Shown here: in pieces, positions 8,900 to 15,766 of the stretch
Position numbering within the stretch: the first letter of the stretch is position 1
How the letters are laid out: every line of letters begins with the position of its first letter
Assembly (NCBI RefSeq): GCF_002952055.1
Contig: NZ_CP021255.1
Span: 682,001 to 746,000, forward strand
Reading direction: 5' to 3'
Source: Desulfobulbus oralis
GTDB lineage: Bacteria; Desulfobacterota; Desulfobulbia; Desulfobulbales; Desulfobulbaceae
Length of the DNA: 64,000 nt
Program-made: the position numbers and the translations under genes
Notes under the pieces: model-generated
The model's input: only the letters and a program-made list of their open reading frames with translations
Database searches by the model: none
Told to the model about the DNA's origin: nothing

Positions 8900-9340
8900 A
8901 TGTCCCATAGCCACCTGACCCTGGAAGAATGCATCGTGATCGAATGATTGTCAGCCATGGAACGAGTTGCCGAAACAGTACCACGTATCCAGGCCGAAGC
9001 CATACATGCTTTGGCCTGGAGCTGCGCCGCCACAGCTCCAAATCCGGCTGTCGGGCCCGAACAAGACGAAGATGCCGCGCCATGACCGCTCATGAGCCGG
9101 CCCGACCAGGTCGCCTGGATCGATGAGCAGCTCTGCCGCGACTGCTCGCCAGAACAGATTGCAGGCCGCATTCGCCCTGGCAGCGCGGCCCCAGCGAGAA
9201 CGAGGGTGGCCTGTTGCGACAGTACTGCCCAAGGGACATCAGTTTGCACAAGATCAGGGAGAAGCCGCTCGTCAAGGCTGCTCATCGGCTGAATAGGCGG
9301 CCTCGCAAATGGTGAGCTGCCAGCGTTCTGCTGAAGCTCG
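8900..9340 (+). pseudogene. IS30-family transposase relic
   Basis: The plus strand shows scattered pieces of an IS30 transposase in different frames. An ATG at 8900 gives MSHSHLTLEE, the typical IS30 N-terminus, and stops after 15 codons. A second frame near 9098-9165 gives DQVAWIDEQL and SPEQIAGRI, matching the helix-turn-helix and linker region. A third near 9207-9300 gives LLRQYCPRDISLHKI and LNRRPRK, the C-terminal end of the DDE domain. The central catalytic part is missing. It is a decayed, deletion-bearing insertion sequence; terminal repeats were not identified. Confidence 0.7.
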
Positions 9341-9473
9341 TAACCTGACCCTCGCTGCTGCACTGGCAAGCTGCATGCACCATCTGCCATGGCCGCAGGA
9401 TCATCGGCAGGCCCGGCATTTTTTCGCCCCCTTTCCCGCGATGCCTGTGCAATGAGAAGGTATCCCGGTTTTT

Positions 9474-9920
9474 TTACAGCGCGCGCCGGCGGACCCAGAT
9501 ATGGTGCGCGACCAGGAGCCCAAAGGCCGCGGCGGTGAAGACGTGAGCCTTTTCGCTGCCCATAATGCCAAGCGCCGCGCTGGTACCCAAGGCCGCAAAA
9601 AGCGTGCGGTTTTCCAGCTTGCGCGGTGGCACGCCGCCCAAAAGAGTCCTGAGAAAATGCGGCTCGGGCGCTCTGGTTTTGGCCAGTTCCGGCAGCTCGC
9701 TTTCAAGGGCTTTGCACAGGGCCGCGACCGCTGTTTCCAGGTGCCCGTTCTTCTTCAGATACACGAGAATCGATGCCTTTCCCGGCACCGCTTCTTTCAC
9801 TCTGGTCACGCCCTTCAGGACCTCCAGCGCCCTGGCCCGACCCATTTCCGTACCCAAAACCGGGTGACGCAGGCGCACCCGGCCTTCCATGGCATGTACA
9901 ACATACGCAGGGAACAGCAT
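9474..9920 (-). CDS. HMA-like metal-associated protein
   Basis: This 148-residue protein starts at ATG 9920, which has a good AGGAGG 8 nt upstream; a longer frame from 9968 is less likely. The N-terminal 75 residues (HAMEGRVRLRHP) resemble the HMA_2 domain found at the N-terminus of some P1B ATPases, a ferredoxin-like fold without the usual CxxC pair. The C-terminal 40 residues contain one or two hydrophobic segments (FAALGTSAALGIMG, FTAAAFGLLVAHHIWV), so it is probably membrane-anchored. It is divergent from the small membrane protein and the P-type ATPase that follow, whose N-terminus has a similar domain. A role in metal delivery or sensing for the ATPase is inferred from context. Confidence 0.65.
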   Translation of the reverse strand: MLFPAYVVHAMEGRVRLRHPVLGTEMGRARALEVLKGVTRVKEAVPGKASILVYLKKNGHLETAVAALCKALESELPELAKTRAPEPHFLRTLLGGVPPRKLENRTLFAALGTSAALGIMGSEKAHVFTAAAFGLLVAHHIWVRRRAL

Positions 9921-9977
9921 CGTTTTTCCTCCTGATTGCTTGAGCAGATTTTTCTTGACCACACTCAAATGGCTGGT

Positions 9978-9997
9978 ATTTTAGCAGGGACTAAATT
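9978..9997. promoter_or_regulatory. Candidate metalloregulator operator (TTTAG-N6-CTAAA)
   Basis: TTTAG-CAGGGA-CTAAA lies about 60 bp upstream of the HMA-like gene (start 9920), in the divergent region before the P1B ATPase genes. A second copy with the same half-sites and spacing occurs before the flavodoxin gene at 13752-13767. Dyads of this kind recall DtxR/IdeR-type boxes, but the regulator is not in the window. Confidence 0.45.
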
Positions 9998-10105
9998 TTA
10001 CAAAGAAACAAAAGAATATTTGCATTTTCGGAATGAGGCAAACATTTTTGTGTTTTACTTGAAAAAAATAAATTCACCGATATTTTTAAAGCATCTTTTT
10101 GATTG

Positions 10106-10147
10106 GGGCTAAAGTCAGGACTCTAGACCCAGTTTGGACTTTAACCC
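10106..10147. promoter_or_regulatory. Inverted repeat upstream of the small membrane protein and P1B ATPase
   Basis: GGGCTAAAGTC (10106-10116) and GACTTTAACCC (10137-10147) form an 11-bp inverted repeat with one mismatch and a 20-nt loop, 48 bp before the ATG at 10195. No T-run follows, so it is more likely an operator or leader hairpin than a terminator. Confidence 0.4.
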
Positions 10148-10194
10148 AAAAAGACGGGCACGTAAACACGTAGCTCTTTTCAAGGGAGGACAAC

Positions 10195-10446
10195 ATGAAC
10201 GATGGATTGAAGCTCGGTCTTGCATTTCTTGGTGGCGTGCTGCTGGGCACGCTGGGTGCGGTTGCCCTCAGCCGGGGCAAGCTCGACATCAAGCCCGTAG
10301 CCGCCGACCTGCTCAGCCGGGGCATTGACGTGAAGGACGCCATCATGGGCAAGGTCGATGCCCTCAAGGAAGATGTGGCCGATCTGGCCGCCGAGGCCCG
10401 CGAGGCTTCCGACAAGCGCAAGGAAGCCAAAGTTGCCGGGGCCTGA
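10195..10446 (+). CDS. Small membrane-anchored protein, DUF6110-like
   Basis: This 83-residue protein has one N-terminal membrane segment (about 5-26, with GLAFLGGVLLGTLGAVAL) and a charged helical tail rich in Lys, Glu and Ala. AGGGAGG lies 8 nt before the ATG. It precedes a P1B ATPase with 86 bp between them, including a terminator-like hairpin. Short proteins of this shape (I recall the label DUF6110) often sit beside such ATPases in anaerobes. A role as ATPase accessory or regulator is inferred from position; the sequence shows no metal ligands. Confidence 0.65.
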   Translation: MNDGLKLGLAFLGGVLLGTLGAVALSRGKLDIKPVAADLLSRGIDVKDAIMGKVDALKEDVADLAAEAREASDKRKEAKVAGA

Positions 10447-10465
10447 ACCCCTCAATGTGCTGGCT

Positions 10466-10507
10466 TTGCCCCTGCGATGGCTTTTGGCGTCGCAGGGCTT
10501 TTTTTTG
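10466..10507 (+). terminator. Rho-independent terminator or attenuator
   Basis: An 8-bp GC-rich stem (CCCTGCGA / TCGCAGGG) is followed by a run of eight T, between the small membrane protein gene and the P1B ATPase gene. Partial read-through would make the small protein more abundant than the ATPase. Confidence 0.75.
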
Positions 10508-10532
10508 AAACGCCGCGATTAGGGGGGCGGAC

Positions 10533-12644
10533 ATGACCTTTTACATTGTGCATGAACTCATTCGGCTGGCGGACGGGCATGGGGGCCGCATCCGGCTCCG
10601 CGCGAATCTGGCCTTTACCGCGGCCCGGGCGAATGACCTGAACCATGCTTTGGCGAACATCTCCGGCATTGAAGGCGTACAGGTCAATCCGAGGTCCGGC
10701 AGCGTGCTGCTGTTTTATGCAGACGCCGAGAGCCGTACCGCCGTTCTCCGGCTGTTGGCGGTTGCAGACACCCTGCCTGCCCGGCGAGAGGAAGGGGCAG
10801 CGGTGGAAGCCGAGGTCAGGCCGAAAAGTCCGTTCTGGCCGCTCATGCGCTTCTTTGTGGTCCGGCCCTTTCTGCCCACTCTCTGGCGCGTGGTGACAGC
10901 GGTCTGGGCCGCGGTGCCTTTTCTGGTCAAAGGCTTGCAGTCTTTGGCCCGCGGTCGGATCAACGTGGATGTGCTGGATGCGTCGGCGATCCTGGCGTCG
11001 TTGCTGCTACGGGATTTCCGCACCGTCTCGGTCCTGACCCTCCTGCTCGGGCTGGGCGACATTCTGGCCGCCTGGACGCGCTATCATTCCCTGAATACAC
11101 TGGCCGAAAGCCTGAGCCTGAACGTGCAGAACGTGTGGCTCTTGCGTGACGGGAAGGAAGTGCTGGCCCCGATCGAGGAAGTTGCAGTGGGTGATCTGGT
11201 CGTGCTGGCCGCCGGCTCATCCATTCCGGTGGACGGCGTGGTGGAAGACGGCGTCGCAGTGGTCAACCAGTCCACCATGACCGGCGAGCCCCAGGGCGTG
11301 GCCAGGGAAAAGGGCGGCGCGGTTTTTGCGGGCACCGTCGTGGAAGAGGGCCGCATTGTCGTGCGTGTGACCAAGCAGGGCGACGACACCCGTTACCGTC
11401 AGGTCGCGGCGTTCATCGAGGAATCCGAATCCTTCAAGGCAAGCATTCAGGGCAAAAGCGAGCGTCTGGCCGATATGGCCGTGCCCTTCACCTTTGCCTT
11501 GGCGGCGCTGGTCTGGATTTTCACCCGGGATTTCCGTCGCGTCGCCGCAGTCCTCCTGGTGGATTACTCCTGCGCGCTCAAGCTGGCCACGCCCTTGGCC
11601 GTGCTGGCAGCCATGCGCGAGGGCGCCCATCAGGGCATCATCATCAAGGGCGGCCGTTATCTGGAAGCATTGAACGAGGCCGACACCGTGGTCTTCGACA
11701 AGACCGGCACGCTCACGGGCGCCTGCCCGCAGGTGGCCGAGGTCATTCCGGTACGGGGGCGGAAGCGCGACGACATCCTCCGCATCATGGCCTGCCTGGA
11801 AGAGCATTTTCCGCATCCGGTGGCACGGGCCGTGGTCAACCGGGCCTCGCAGGAAAATCTGCAGCACGAAGAAGAGCACGCCCAGGTGGAATACGTGGTG
11901 GCCCACGGCGTGGCATCCTACCTGCACGGCAAGCGGCTGCTGGTAGGCAGCCGTCATTATCTGGAACATGACGAGGGAGTGGATCTTGCTTCGCTGGCCA
12001 AGGCGATCGCCAAACAAAGCGCCCTTGGCCGCTCCCTGCTGTATCTGGCGGAAGACGGCAAGGCCGCCGGCATGTTGGCCATTGAAGACCCGCTCAGACC
12101 CGAGGCCACCGAAGTGGTGGCAAGCCTGCGGGAGATGGGTTTCAACCGTGTTCTGATGCTGACCGGCGACGATGAGCGCACGGCCAAAGCGATTGCGGAC
12201 AGAGTAGGGATCACCGAGTTCAGGGCCCAGATTCTGCCCACCGACAAGGCGGGCATAGTGCAGGAACTAACGGCTCAGGGTTGCAAGGTACTGATGGTGG
12301 GCGACGGCATCAACGACGCCCCCGCGCTCTCGGCCTCCCACGTGGGCATAGCCATGATCGACGGCACGGCTCTGGCCCGTGAGGTGGCCAATGTCCTGCT
12401 CACCCGATCCGATCTGCATGGCATTCTCACGGCAAGGCAACTGGCTCGCGGCACCCTGAAGCGCATCCACACCAATTTCACGGCGACCCTGATCCTGAAC
12501 AGCCTCTTCCTGGTTGGTGGCCTCACCATGCTGCTGCCGCCCGGTCTGTCTGCACTTTTGCACAACCTGACAACCCTTGGCGTATCCTTAAACGCCATGC
12601 GCCCCCACCTGAACCGGCACACCCACCCTGAACAGGCCGCGTAA
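10533..12644 (+). CDS. P1B-type heavy-metal P-type ATPase with YSC in place of CPC
   Basis: This 703-residue protein has all P-type ATPase signatures: phosphorylation site DKTGTLTG (389-396), the P1B HP dipeptide in EEHFPHPVA (about 428), TGDD (544-547) and hinge GDGINDAPA (590-598). The N-terminal 80 residues form an HMA-like domain without CxxC, resembling the divergent protein at 9474-9920. The transmembrane metal motif, CPC in Cu or Zn/Cd pumps, is Y-S-C (345-347) followed by ALKLATP. This places it in a divergent P1B group of uncertain metal, with Mn, Zn and Co among the possibilities. Inner membrane; probably exports a divalent metal. The start ATG follows GGGGGCGG. Confidence 0.88.
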   Translation: MTFYIVHELIRLADGHGGRIRLRANLAFTAARANDLNHALANISGIEGVQVNPRSGSVLLFYADAESRTAVLRLLAVADTLPARREEGAAVEAEVRPKSPFWPLMRFFVVRPFLPTLWRVVTAVWAAVPFLVKGLQSLARGRINVDVLDASAILASLLLRDFRTVSVLTLLLGLGDILAAWTRYHSLNTLAESLSLNVQNVWLLRDGKEVLAPIEEVAVGDLVVLAAGSSIPVDGVVEDGVAVVNQSTMTGEPQGVAREKGGAVFAGTVVEEGRIVVRVTKQGDDTRYRQVAAFIEESESFKASIQGKSERLADMAVPFTFALAALVWIFTRDFRRVAAVLLVDYSCALKLATPLAVLAAMREGAHQGIIIKGGRYLEALNEADTVVFDKTGTLTGACPQVAEVIPVRGRKRDDILRIMACLEEHFPHPVARAVVNRASQENLQHEEEHAQVEYVVAHGVASYLHGKRLLVGSRHYLEHDEGVDLASLAKAIAKQSALGRSLLYLAEDGKAAGMLAIEDPLRPEATEVVASLREMGFNRVLMLTGDDERTAKAIADRVGITEFRAQILPTDKAGIVQELTAQGCKVLMVGDGINDAPALSASHVGIAMIDGTALAREVANVLLTRSDLHGILTARQLARGTLKRIHTNFTATLILNSLFLVGGLTMLLPPGLSALLHNLTTLGVSLNAMRPHLNRHTHPEQAA

Positions 12645-12663
12645 CGCCTGTCCAAACGCGCGT

Positions 12664-12700
12664 AAAAAAACAGGCCCGATCCTTAACGGATGGGGCCTGT
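12664..12700. terminator. Bidirectional terminator between convergent genes
   Basis: AACAGGCCC and GGGCCTGTT arms around GATCC/GGAT form a strong hairpin. A seven-base A run on its left serves as the T-tract for the minus-strand Cys-rich gene (12724-13173). It also closes the plus-strand ATPase gene. Confidence 0.75.
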
Positions 12701-12723
12701 TCGTGTTTACAGCAACGAGCGCG

Positions 12724-13173
12724 TCACAGTGCCGGCAAAGCCGAAACCGGCTGGCTGGCAAGGGCTGCAGACTGCGCCAGGGCTGCCGCTTCCCGCTTCT
12801 GACCGCAACGGGGGCAGCTTGCGCACTTGCCGCAGCAGCCGGGCTTTTTCCCGGCCGAATCCATTTCCAGAACGATGACCCGGTTGCCATCCACGGCCAG
12901 GGCAAAGCCACCCTGGCCCTTGAAGACGATCTGCCGGGGCGAAAGCCGCGTCTGCCGACAGGCGGCTTTGAAGCCCTGCGCCGCCAAAGGCTGCGGCTGC
13001 GCCGCCTCGCGCACATCGATGAAAATATGATTGCAGTGGTCGCGATACAATAAAAGCAGATTCATCACGGAGCAGGCCTGTGGCACGCCAAAAAGGCCGC
13101 AGCGGATGTGCAGGTTGTGCTGACTGAAACGATGACTGATGCCCAGAAATTGCAGGGCAGTACAGTGGTTCAT
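12724..13173 (-). CDS. Conserved-looking Cys-rich small protein of unknown function
   Basis: The chosen ATG at 13173 has AGGAGG upstream and gives 149 residues. The C-terminal third carries a dense Cys cluster (CCGKCASCPRC, about 118-128), suggesting metal or iron-sulfur binding. Further Cys occur in the N-terminal half (residues 3, 25, 34, 46, 67). No known family is recognised, and no signal peptide or membrane segment was seen. It lies downstream of the flavodoxin gene on the same strand, separated by a terminator, so it may be partly co-transcribed. A redox or metal-related role is only inferred from the Cys content and neighbours. Confidence 0.6.
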   Translation of the reverse strand: MNHCTALQFLGISHRFSQHNLHIRCGLFGVPQACSVMNLLLLYRDHCNHIFIDVREAAQPQPLAAQGFKAACRQTRLSPRQIVFKGQGGFALAVDGNRVIVLEMDSAGKKPGCCGKCASCPRCGQKREAAALAQSAALASQPVSALPAL

Positions 13174-13195
13174 GGGGCCTCCTGTCCGGTGCTGC

Positions 13196-13239
13196 AAAAA
13201 AAAAACAGGCCCGGAGTCGCCGTGACCCCGGGCTGCCTG
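13196..13239 (-). terminator. Terminator downstream of the flavodoxin gene
   Basis: On the minus strand a stem built from CCCGG / CCGGG, with CAGG and CCTG outer pairs, is followed by ten T (13196-13205 as A on the plus strand). It sits between the flavodoxin stop and the next minus-strand gene. Confidence 0.75.
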
Positions 13240-13287
13240 AATTGCTGTTTGCCCGCGCCGGCCTGGGGTTGCCGGCGCGCGCCCACG

Positions 13288-13734
13288 TCACAGGTGCTGC
13301 AGAATGGATGCGGTGTAGTTTGACACCTCCTCATCATTGCCTCCGCCGTCGCCCTCCAGGCGCAAGCCTTCGGCCACGACCTCGGCACCCAGTTCCTTTG
13401 CCTTTGCCTCGATGACGTCCACTGCACCGCAGAAATGGACATACTCCCTGTCGCCGGAAGCAAAGGCAGCCACTTTTTTGCCCTTCAGATCCATCTTGTC
13501 GGCCTGTTCGAACAGGGTCGCGAAATCATCCTGCATTTCAATCTCATCGTCGCCCCAGCACGATGCGCCCATGAGCACCGCATCGTAGCCGTCTGCCAGA
13601 TGATCCGCCGTGGCGGCCGCGGCGTTCTGCACCGTGACTTCATTGCCGGCCTTGGCCAGTTTTGCTTCGATGAGGTGCGCGATGTTTTCCGTGTTCCCAG
13701 TTGCAGAGCCAAAGACAATCAGGATTTTGCTCAT
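13288..13734 (-). CDS. Flavodoxin
   Basis: This 148-residue protein is the usual length of short-chain, Desulfovibrio-type flavodoxins. The FMN phosphate loop is at 9-15 (GSATGNT), and the 60s and 90s loops (ASCWGDDE, ASGDREYVHFCGAVD) supply the isoalloxazine-stacking aromatics. It carries low-potential single electrons in the cytoplasm, replacing ferredoxin under iron shortage. A TTTAG-N6-CTAAT dyad lies 18-33 bp before the ATG and overlaps the likely transcription start, consistent with metal-dependent repression. GGAGG provides a good ribosome binding site, and a terminator follows. Confidence 0.95.
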   Translation of the reverse strand: MSKILIVFGSATGNTENIAHLIEAKLAKAGNEVTVQNAAAATADHLADGYDAVLMGASCWGDDEIEMQDDFATLFEQADKMDLKGKKVAAFASGDREYVHFCGAVDVIEAKAKELGAEVVAEGLRLEGDGGGNDEEVSNYTASILQHL

Positions 13735-13749
13735 ATTGTTCCTCCATAA

Positions 13750-13769
13750 ATTTTAGTCGAAACTAATTT
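13750..13769. promoter_or_regulatory. Candidate operator upstream of flavodoxin (TTTAG-N6-CTAAT)
   Basis: TTTAG-TCGAAA-CTAAT (13752-13767) contains the perfect dyad TTAGT-TCGA-type centre-ACTAA and matches the box at 9980-9995 in half-sites and spacing. It overlaps the region just upstream of the flavodoxin ribosome binding site. Confidence 0.5.
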
Positions 13770-13904
13770 TATTTATATGCTACAGAGGGGGCGGAGCAGC
13801 GTCAAGAAGAAAGCCTGGAGGAATCGGCAAAGGTAACACTTCGTGCAGGAAAGACAAAAACACCATCCCTGCCAGATTATGAAAACTGGATTTTGCGGGC
13901 CTCC

Positions 13905-14120
13905 TGCGCCTGGGAGTGGCAAGGAGCGCAACAGCCGGTTTCTGGTGTTGGCCAAGCTTGAGAACAAGACGGCCACTGCCCTCAAGGCGGTGCTTCTCTC
14001 CCGCCTGGGCCGGATCCCCGGTCTCTGCGGCGGCCTTTAACGCTGGGCAGCGGTTCGGAAATGGCCCGGTTCAAAGCAGTGGAGCGGGCAACTGGCTTGC
14101 TGACAGATTTGCCGCTGTAG
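13905..14120 (+). pseudogene. IS30-family transposase relic, central fragment
   Basis: The plus strand gives VLAKLENKTATALKAVLLSR at about 13945-14005. After a frame change it gives EMARFKAVERATGLL near 14058-14100. These correspond to the middle of the IS30 DDE domain, around the second and third catalytic residues. Frames are broken and neither end is present. This central part is what the relic at 8900-9340 lacks, so both may derive from the same or sister copies. Confidence 0.6.
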
Positions 14121-14271
14121 AGTTCGCCTGAGCAAAGGGCAGTGATTTTGGATGTATTCCCGCTCGGATCAAGTGTGTCGATCAGCTCAGGCAACCAGCT
14201 TCATCTGTAATTGTTGCCAGTTGTGCCAGAGCTTCGCTGTATGAAATGGCCCTTGTTGCCTCCTGTTTTCA

Positions 14272-14709
14272 TTAAAAGGTAAAGGAAACAAGTGTGTCTG
14301 AAACATAACTATTCACCCCTCCCTCACCATACGCAGTCAGGGCCTCCTTCAAGAGCTGGATAATATGCGGCTGTTCTTCCACTGGCGGAACAGGGCTCCT
14401 CAGCCATCCACCGCTAAAACCGTCAAAATGCCATAGCCTGCGATATGGCCGTTCTGAATAATTCTTAGAGCCGCCCCCCCGATAGAGCATGACCACACAA
14501 TACCGGCCTTTCTCGTACAGCAGCCAATACTCCGGTTCCAAATCGCGGCCCAGATGATGTATCTGCACAAGGTAAGCGTCCCGCTCCCGGTCGCGGGTCC
14601 ATTCCCAGTCACATCGACGCGCGTAATCGAAATGCAGCTCATCGCGCAGTTGCGCGATGCCGTACTTTTCCACGTCTTCGTCCGAGATGTACTCATTCAC
14701 AAAGGCCAT
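14272..14709 (-). CDS. Immunity-like small protein, paralog of 15074-15529
   Basis: This 145-residue cytoplasmic protein shares its N-terminal MAFVNEYISDEDVEKY with the neighbour at 15074-15529. Further matches include WTRD-x-ERD-x-YL, ERPYR-x-x-WHF-x-GF and a C-terminal LKEALT-x-YG. It is mostly acidic with many aromatic residues and has no signal peptide. From memory, proteins with this opening occur next to toxin loci as immunity proteins; no toxin gene lies directly adjacent here. AGGAGG sits 7 nt before the ATG. The 98 bp around and upstream of the start are nearly identical to those of the paralog, indicating duplication. Confidence 0.7.
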   Translation of the reverse strand: MAFVNEYISDEDVEKYGIAQLRDELHFDYARRCDWEWTRDRERDAYLVQIHHLGRDLEPEYWLLYEKGRYCVVMLYRGGGSKNYSERPYRRLWHFDGFSGGWLRSPVPPVEEQPHIIQLLKEALTAYGEGGVNSYVSDTLVSFTF

Positions 14710-14756
14710 AATGCTGCCTCCTGGGAAATGATGAAAAATCTTTGCTCCGGCCCATG

Positions 14757-14836
14757 GGCCTGTTGAAAAACTATGATTCAGACCCCATGCTGCAGGAATG
14801 TCACAGTCCTGGTAATGCAGAATCGGTGAGTTGCTC
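14757..14836 (-). repeat. Dispersed MITE-like repeat, copy B (shortened)
   Basis: Read on the minus strand, this segment matches copies A, C and D: CAACTCACCGATTCTGCATT, then CCAGGACTG, TTCCTG and GCATGGGG. It ends in a TTTTTCAACAGGCCC-like terminus. The left portion present in copy D is missing or very diverged. The repeat supplies the last codons of the 84-residue gene at 14801-15055. Confidence 0.55.
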
Positions 14837-15055
14837 CTCTTCCTTTTTCAACGCTTCGGCCAGCTTTTCTGCGCCCTGGCCTCCCCAGAGCGCTGTGACC
14901 ATGGACTTGGCTCCCCTTACATCAAGCTTGTCGATAAGGGCGGTTAACTCTCTTTTGGCTTCTTTGGCATTGTTTGACAGCCTGGCCAAAAAGCCTTTGG
15001 CCTCATCGCACGTAAGATTACTTTTTGACGACAGTTCGGTTTCAAGTACAGTCAT
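14801..15055 (-). CDS. Small helical protein of unknown function
   Basis: This 84-residue protein is preceded by a strong AGGAGG, supporting the ATG at 15055. It is rich in Ala, Glu, Lys and Leu and probably all-helical, with no signal peptide or Cys cluster (one Cys at 16). It lies between two immunity-like paralogs on the same strand, with 18 bp to the upstream one. Its last 12 codons (EEQLTDSALPGL) coincide with dispersed repeat copy B, so the native C-terminus may have been replaced. Function is unknown. Confidence 0.6.
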   Translation of the reverse strand: MTVLETELSSKSNLTCDEAKGFLARLSNNAKEAKRELTALIDKLDVRGAKSMVTALWGGQGAEKLAEALKKEEEQLTDSALPGL

Positions 15056-15073
15056 GATAAATACCTCCTGAAA

Positions 15074-15529
15074 TTACGCTGCGTTAAACGACTCATCGAA
15101 AGAAACAACAGTCTCCGGAATTTGCTCGACTACGCCCAAAGCACCATACTCCGTCAGGGCTTCCTTGAGCGCCTGAAAAAATTCGGGCAGTTCTCCTTTA
15201 GGCGGAACGGAAAAAAGCCTGGACCCGTTTTGCCAAAAACCCTCAAAATGCCAGACAATCCGGTAGGGACGCTCATAAACTTTTCGACTACTCCCTTCGC
15301 CCTCATAAATCTGAAATGTGCTCAATTTTCCCTGGCGATAGAGCACCCAGACAGGAATGTCATTTTCTTTGCCAGGGCCTTTTCCTTTTCTTAGGTATAT
15401 GTCGCGCTCCTTGTCCCGGGTCCAGGTATAGCGGCCTAACGGCTCATCGCGATAAAAAGCTTTTTCCAAACCCAAAAGGTCATACTTTTCCACGTCTTCG
15501 TCTGAAACGTACTCATTCACAAAGGCCAT
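15074..15529 (-). CDS. Immunity-like small protein, paralog of 14272-14709
   Basis: This 151-residue protein begins MAFVNEYVSDEDVEKY and keeps the paralog's landmarks (TWTRDKERDIYL, VYERPYRIVWHFEGF, ALKEALTEYG). The middle has diverged strongly, as expected for immunity proteins matched to different toxins. A good AGGAGG precedes the ATG. It is first in a three-gene minus-strand set (15529 to 14272) and may be co-transcribed with the 84-residue gene. The immunity role is inferred from family recollection and the duplication pattern. Confidence 0.7.
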   Translation of the reverse strand: MAFVNEYVSDEDVEKYDLLGLEKAFYRDEPLGRYTWTRDKERDIYLRKGKGPGKENDIPVWVLYRQGKLSTFQIYEGEGSSRKVYERPYRIVWHFEGFWQNGSRLFSVPPKGELPEFFQALKEALTEYGALGVVEQIPETVVSFDESFNAA

Positions 15530-15580
15530 AATGCTGCCTCCTGGGAAGTGATGAAAAATCTTTGCTCCGGCCCATGGGCC
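15483..15580. repeat. 98-bp direct repeat with 14663-14760
   Basis: The gene start, ribosome binding site and upstream leader of the two immunity-like paralogs are almost identical over 98 bp (I count four mismatches). Both copies end at CCCATGGGCC, after which the sequences differ completely; in the other copy repeat B begins there. Confidence 0.8.
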
Positions 15581-15766
15581 ACCTTTTCAGGGGCCATCCT
15601 GCATATAGCTGCCTTGCGTTATGGCTCCAATCTCCTGACTGGCACGGTCCAGGTATCGGGTTTCACTGCAAGGCCGTCATCCTCGTCCGGTGCCGGGAGA
15701 TCAGAGGAGAAATCCGCTTCTCTGGCCGGCTTGTCGGGAACTTGCTGTGTGCAGGGACTTCGGCTT

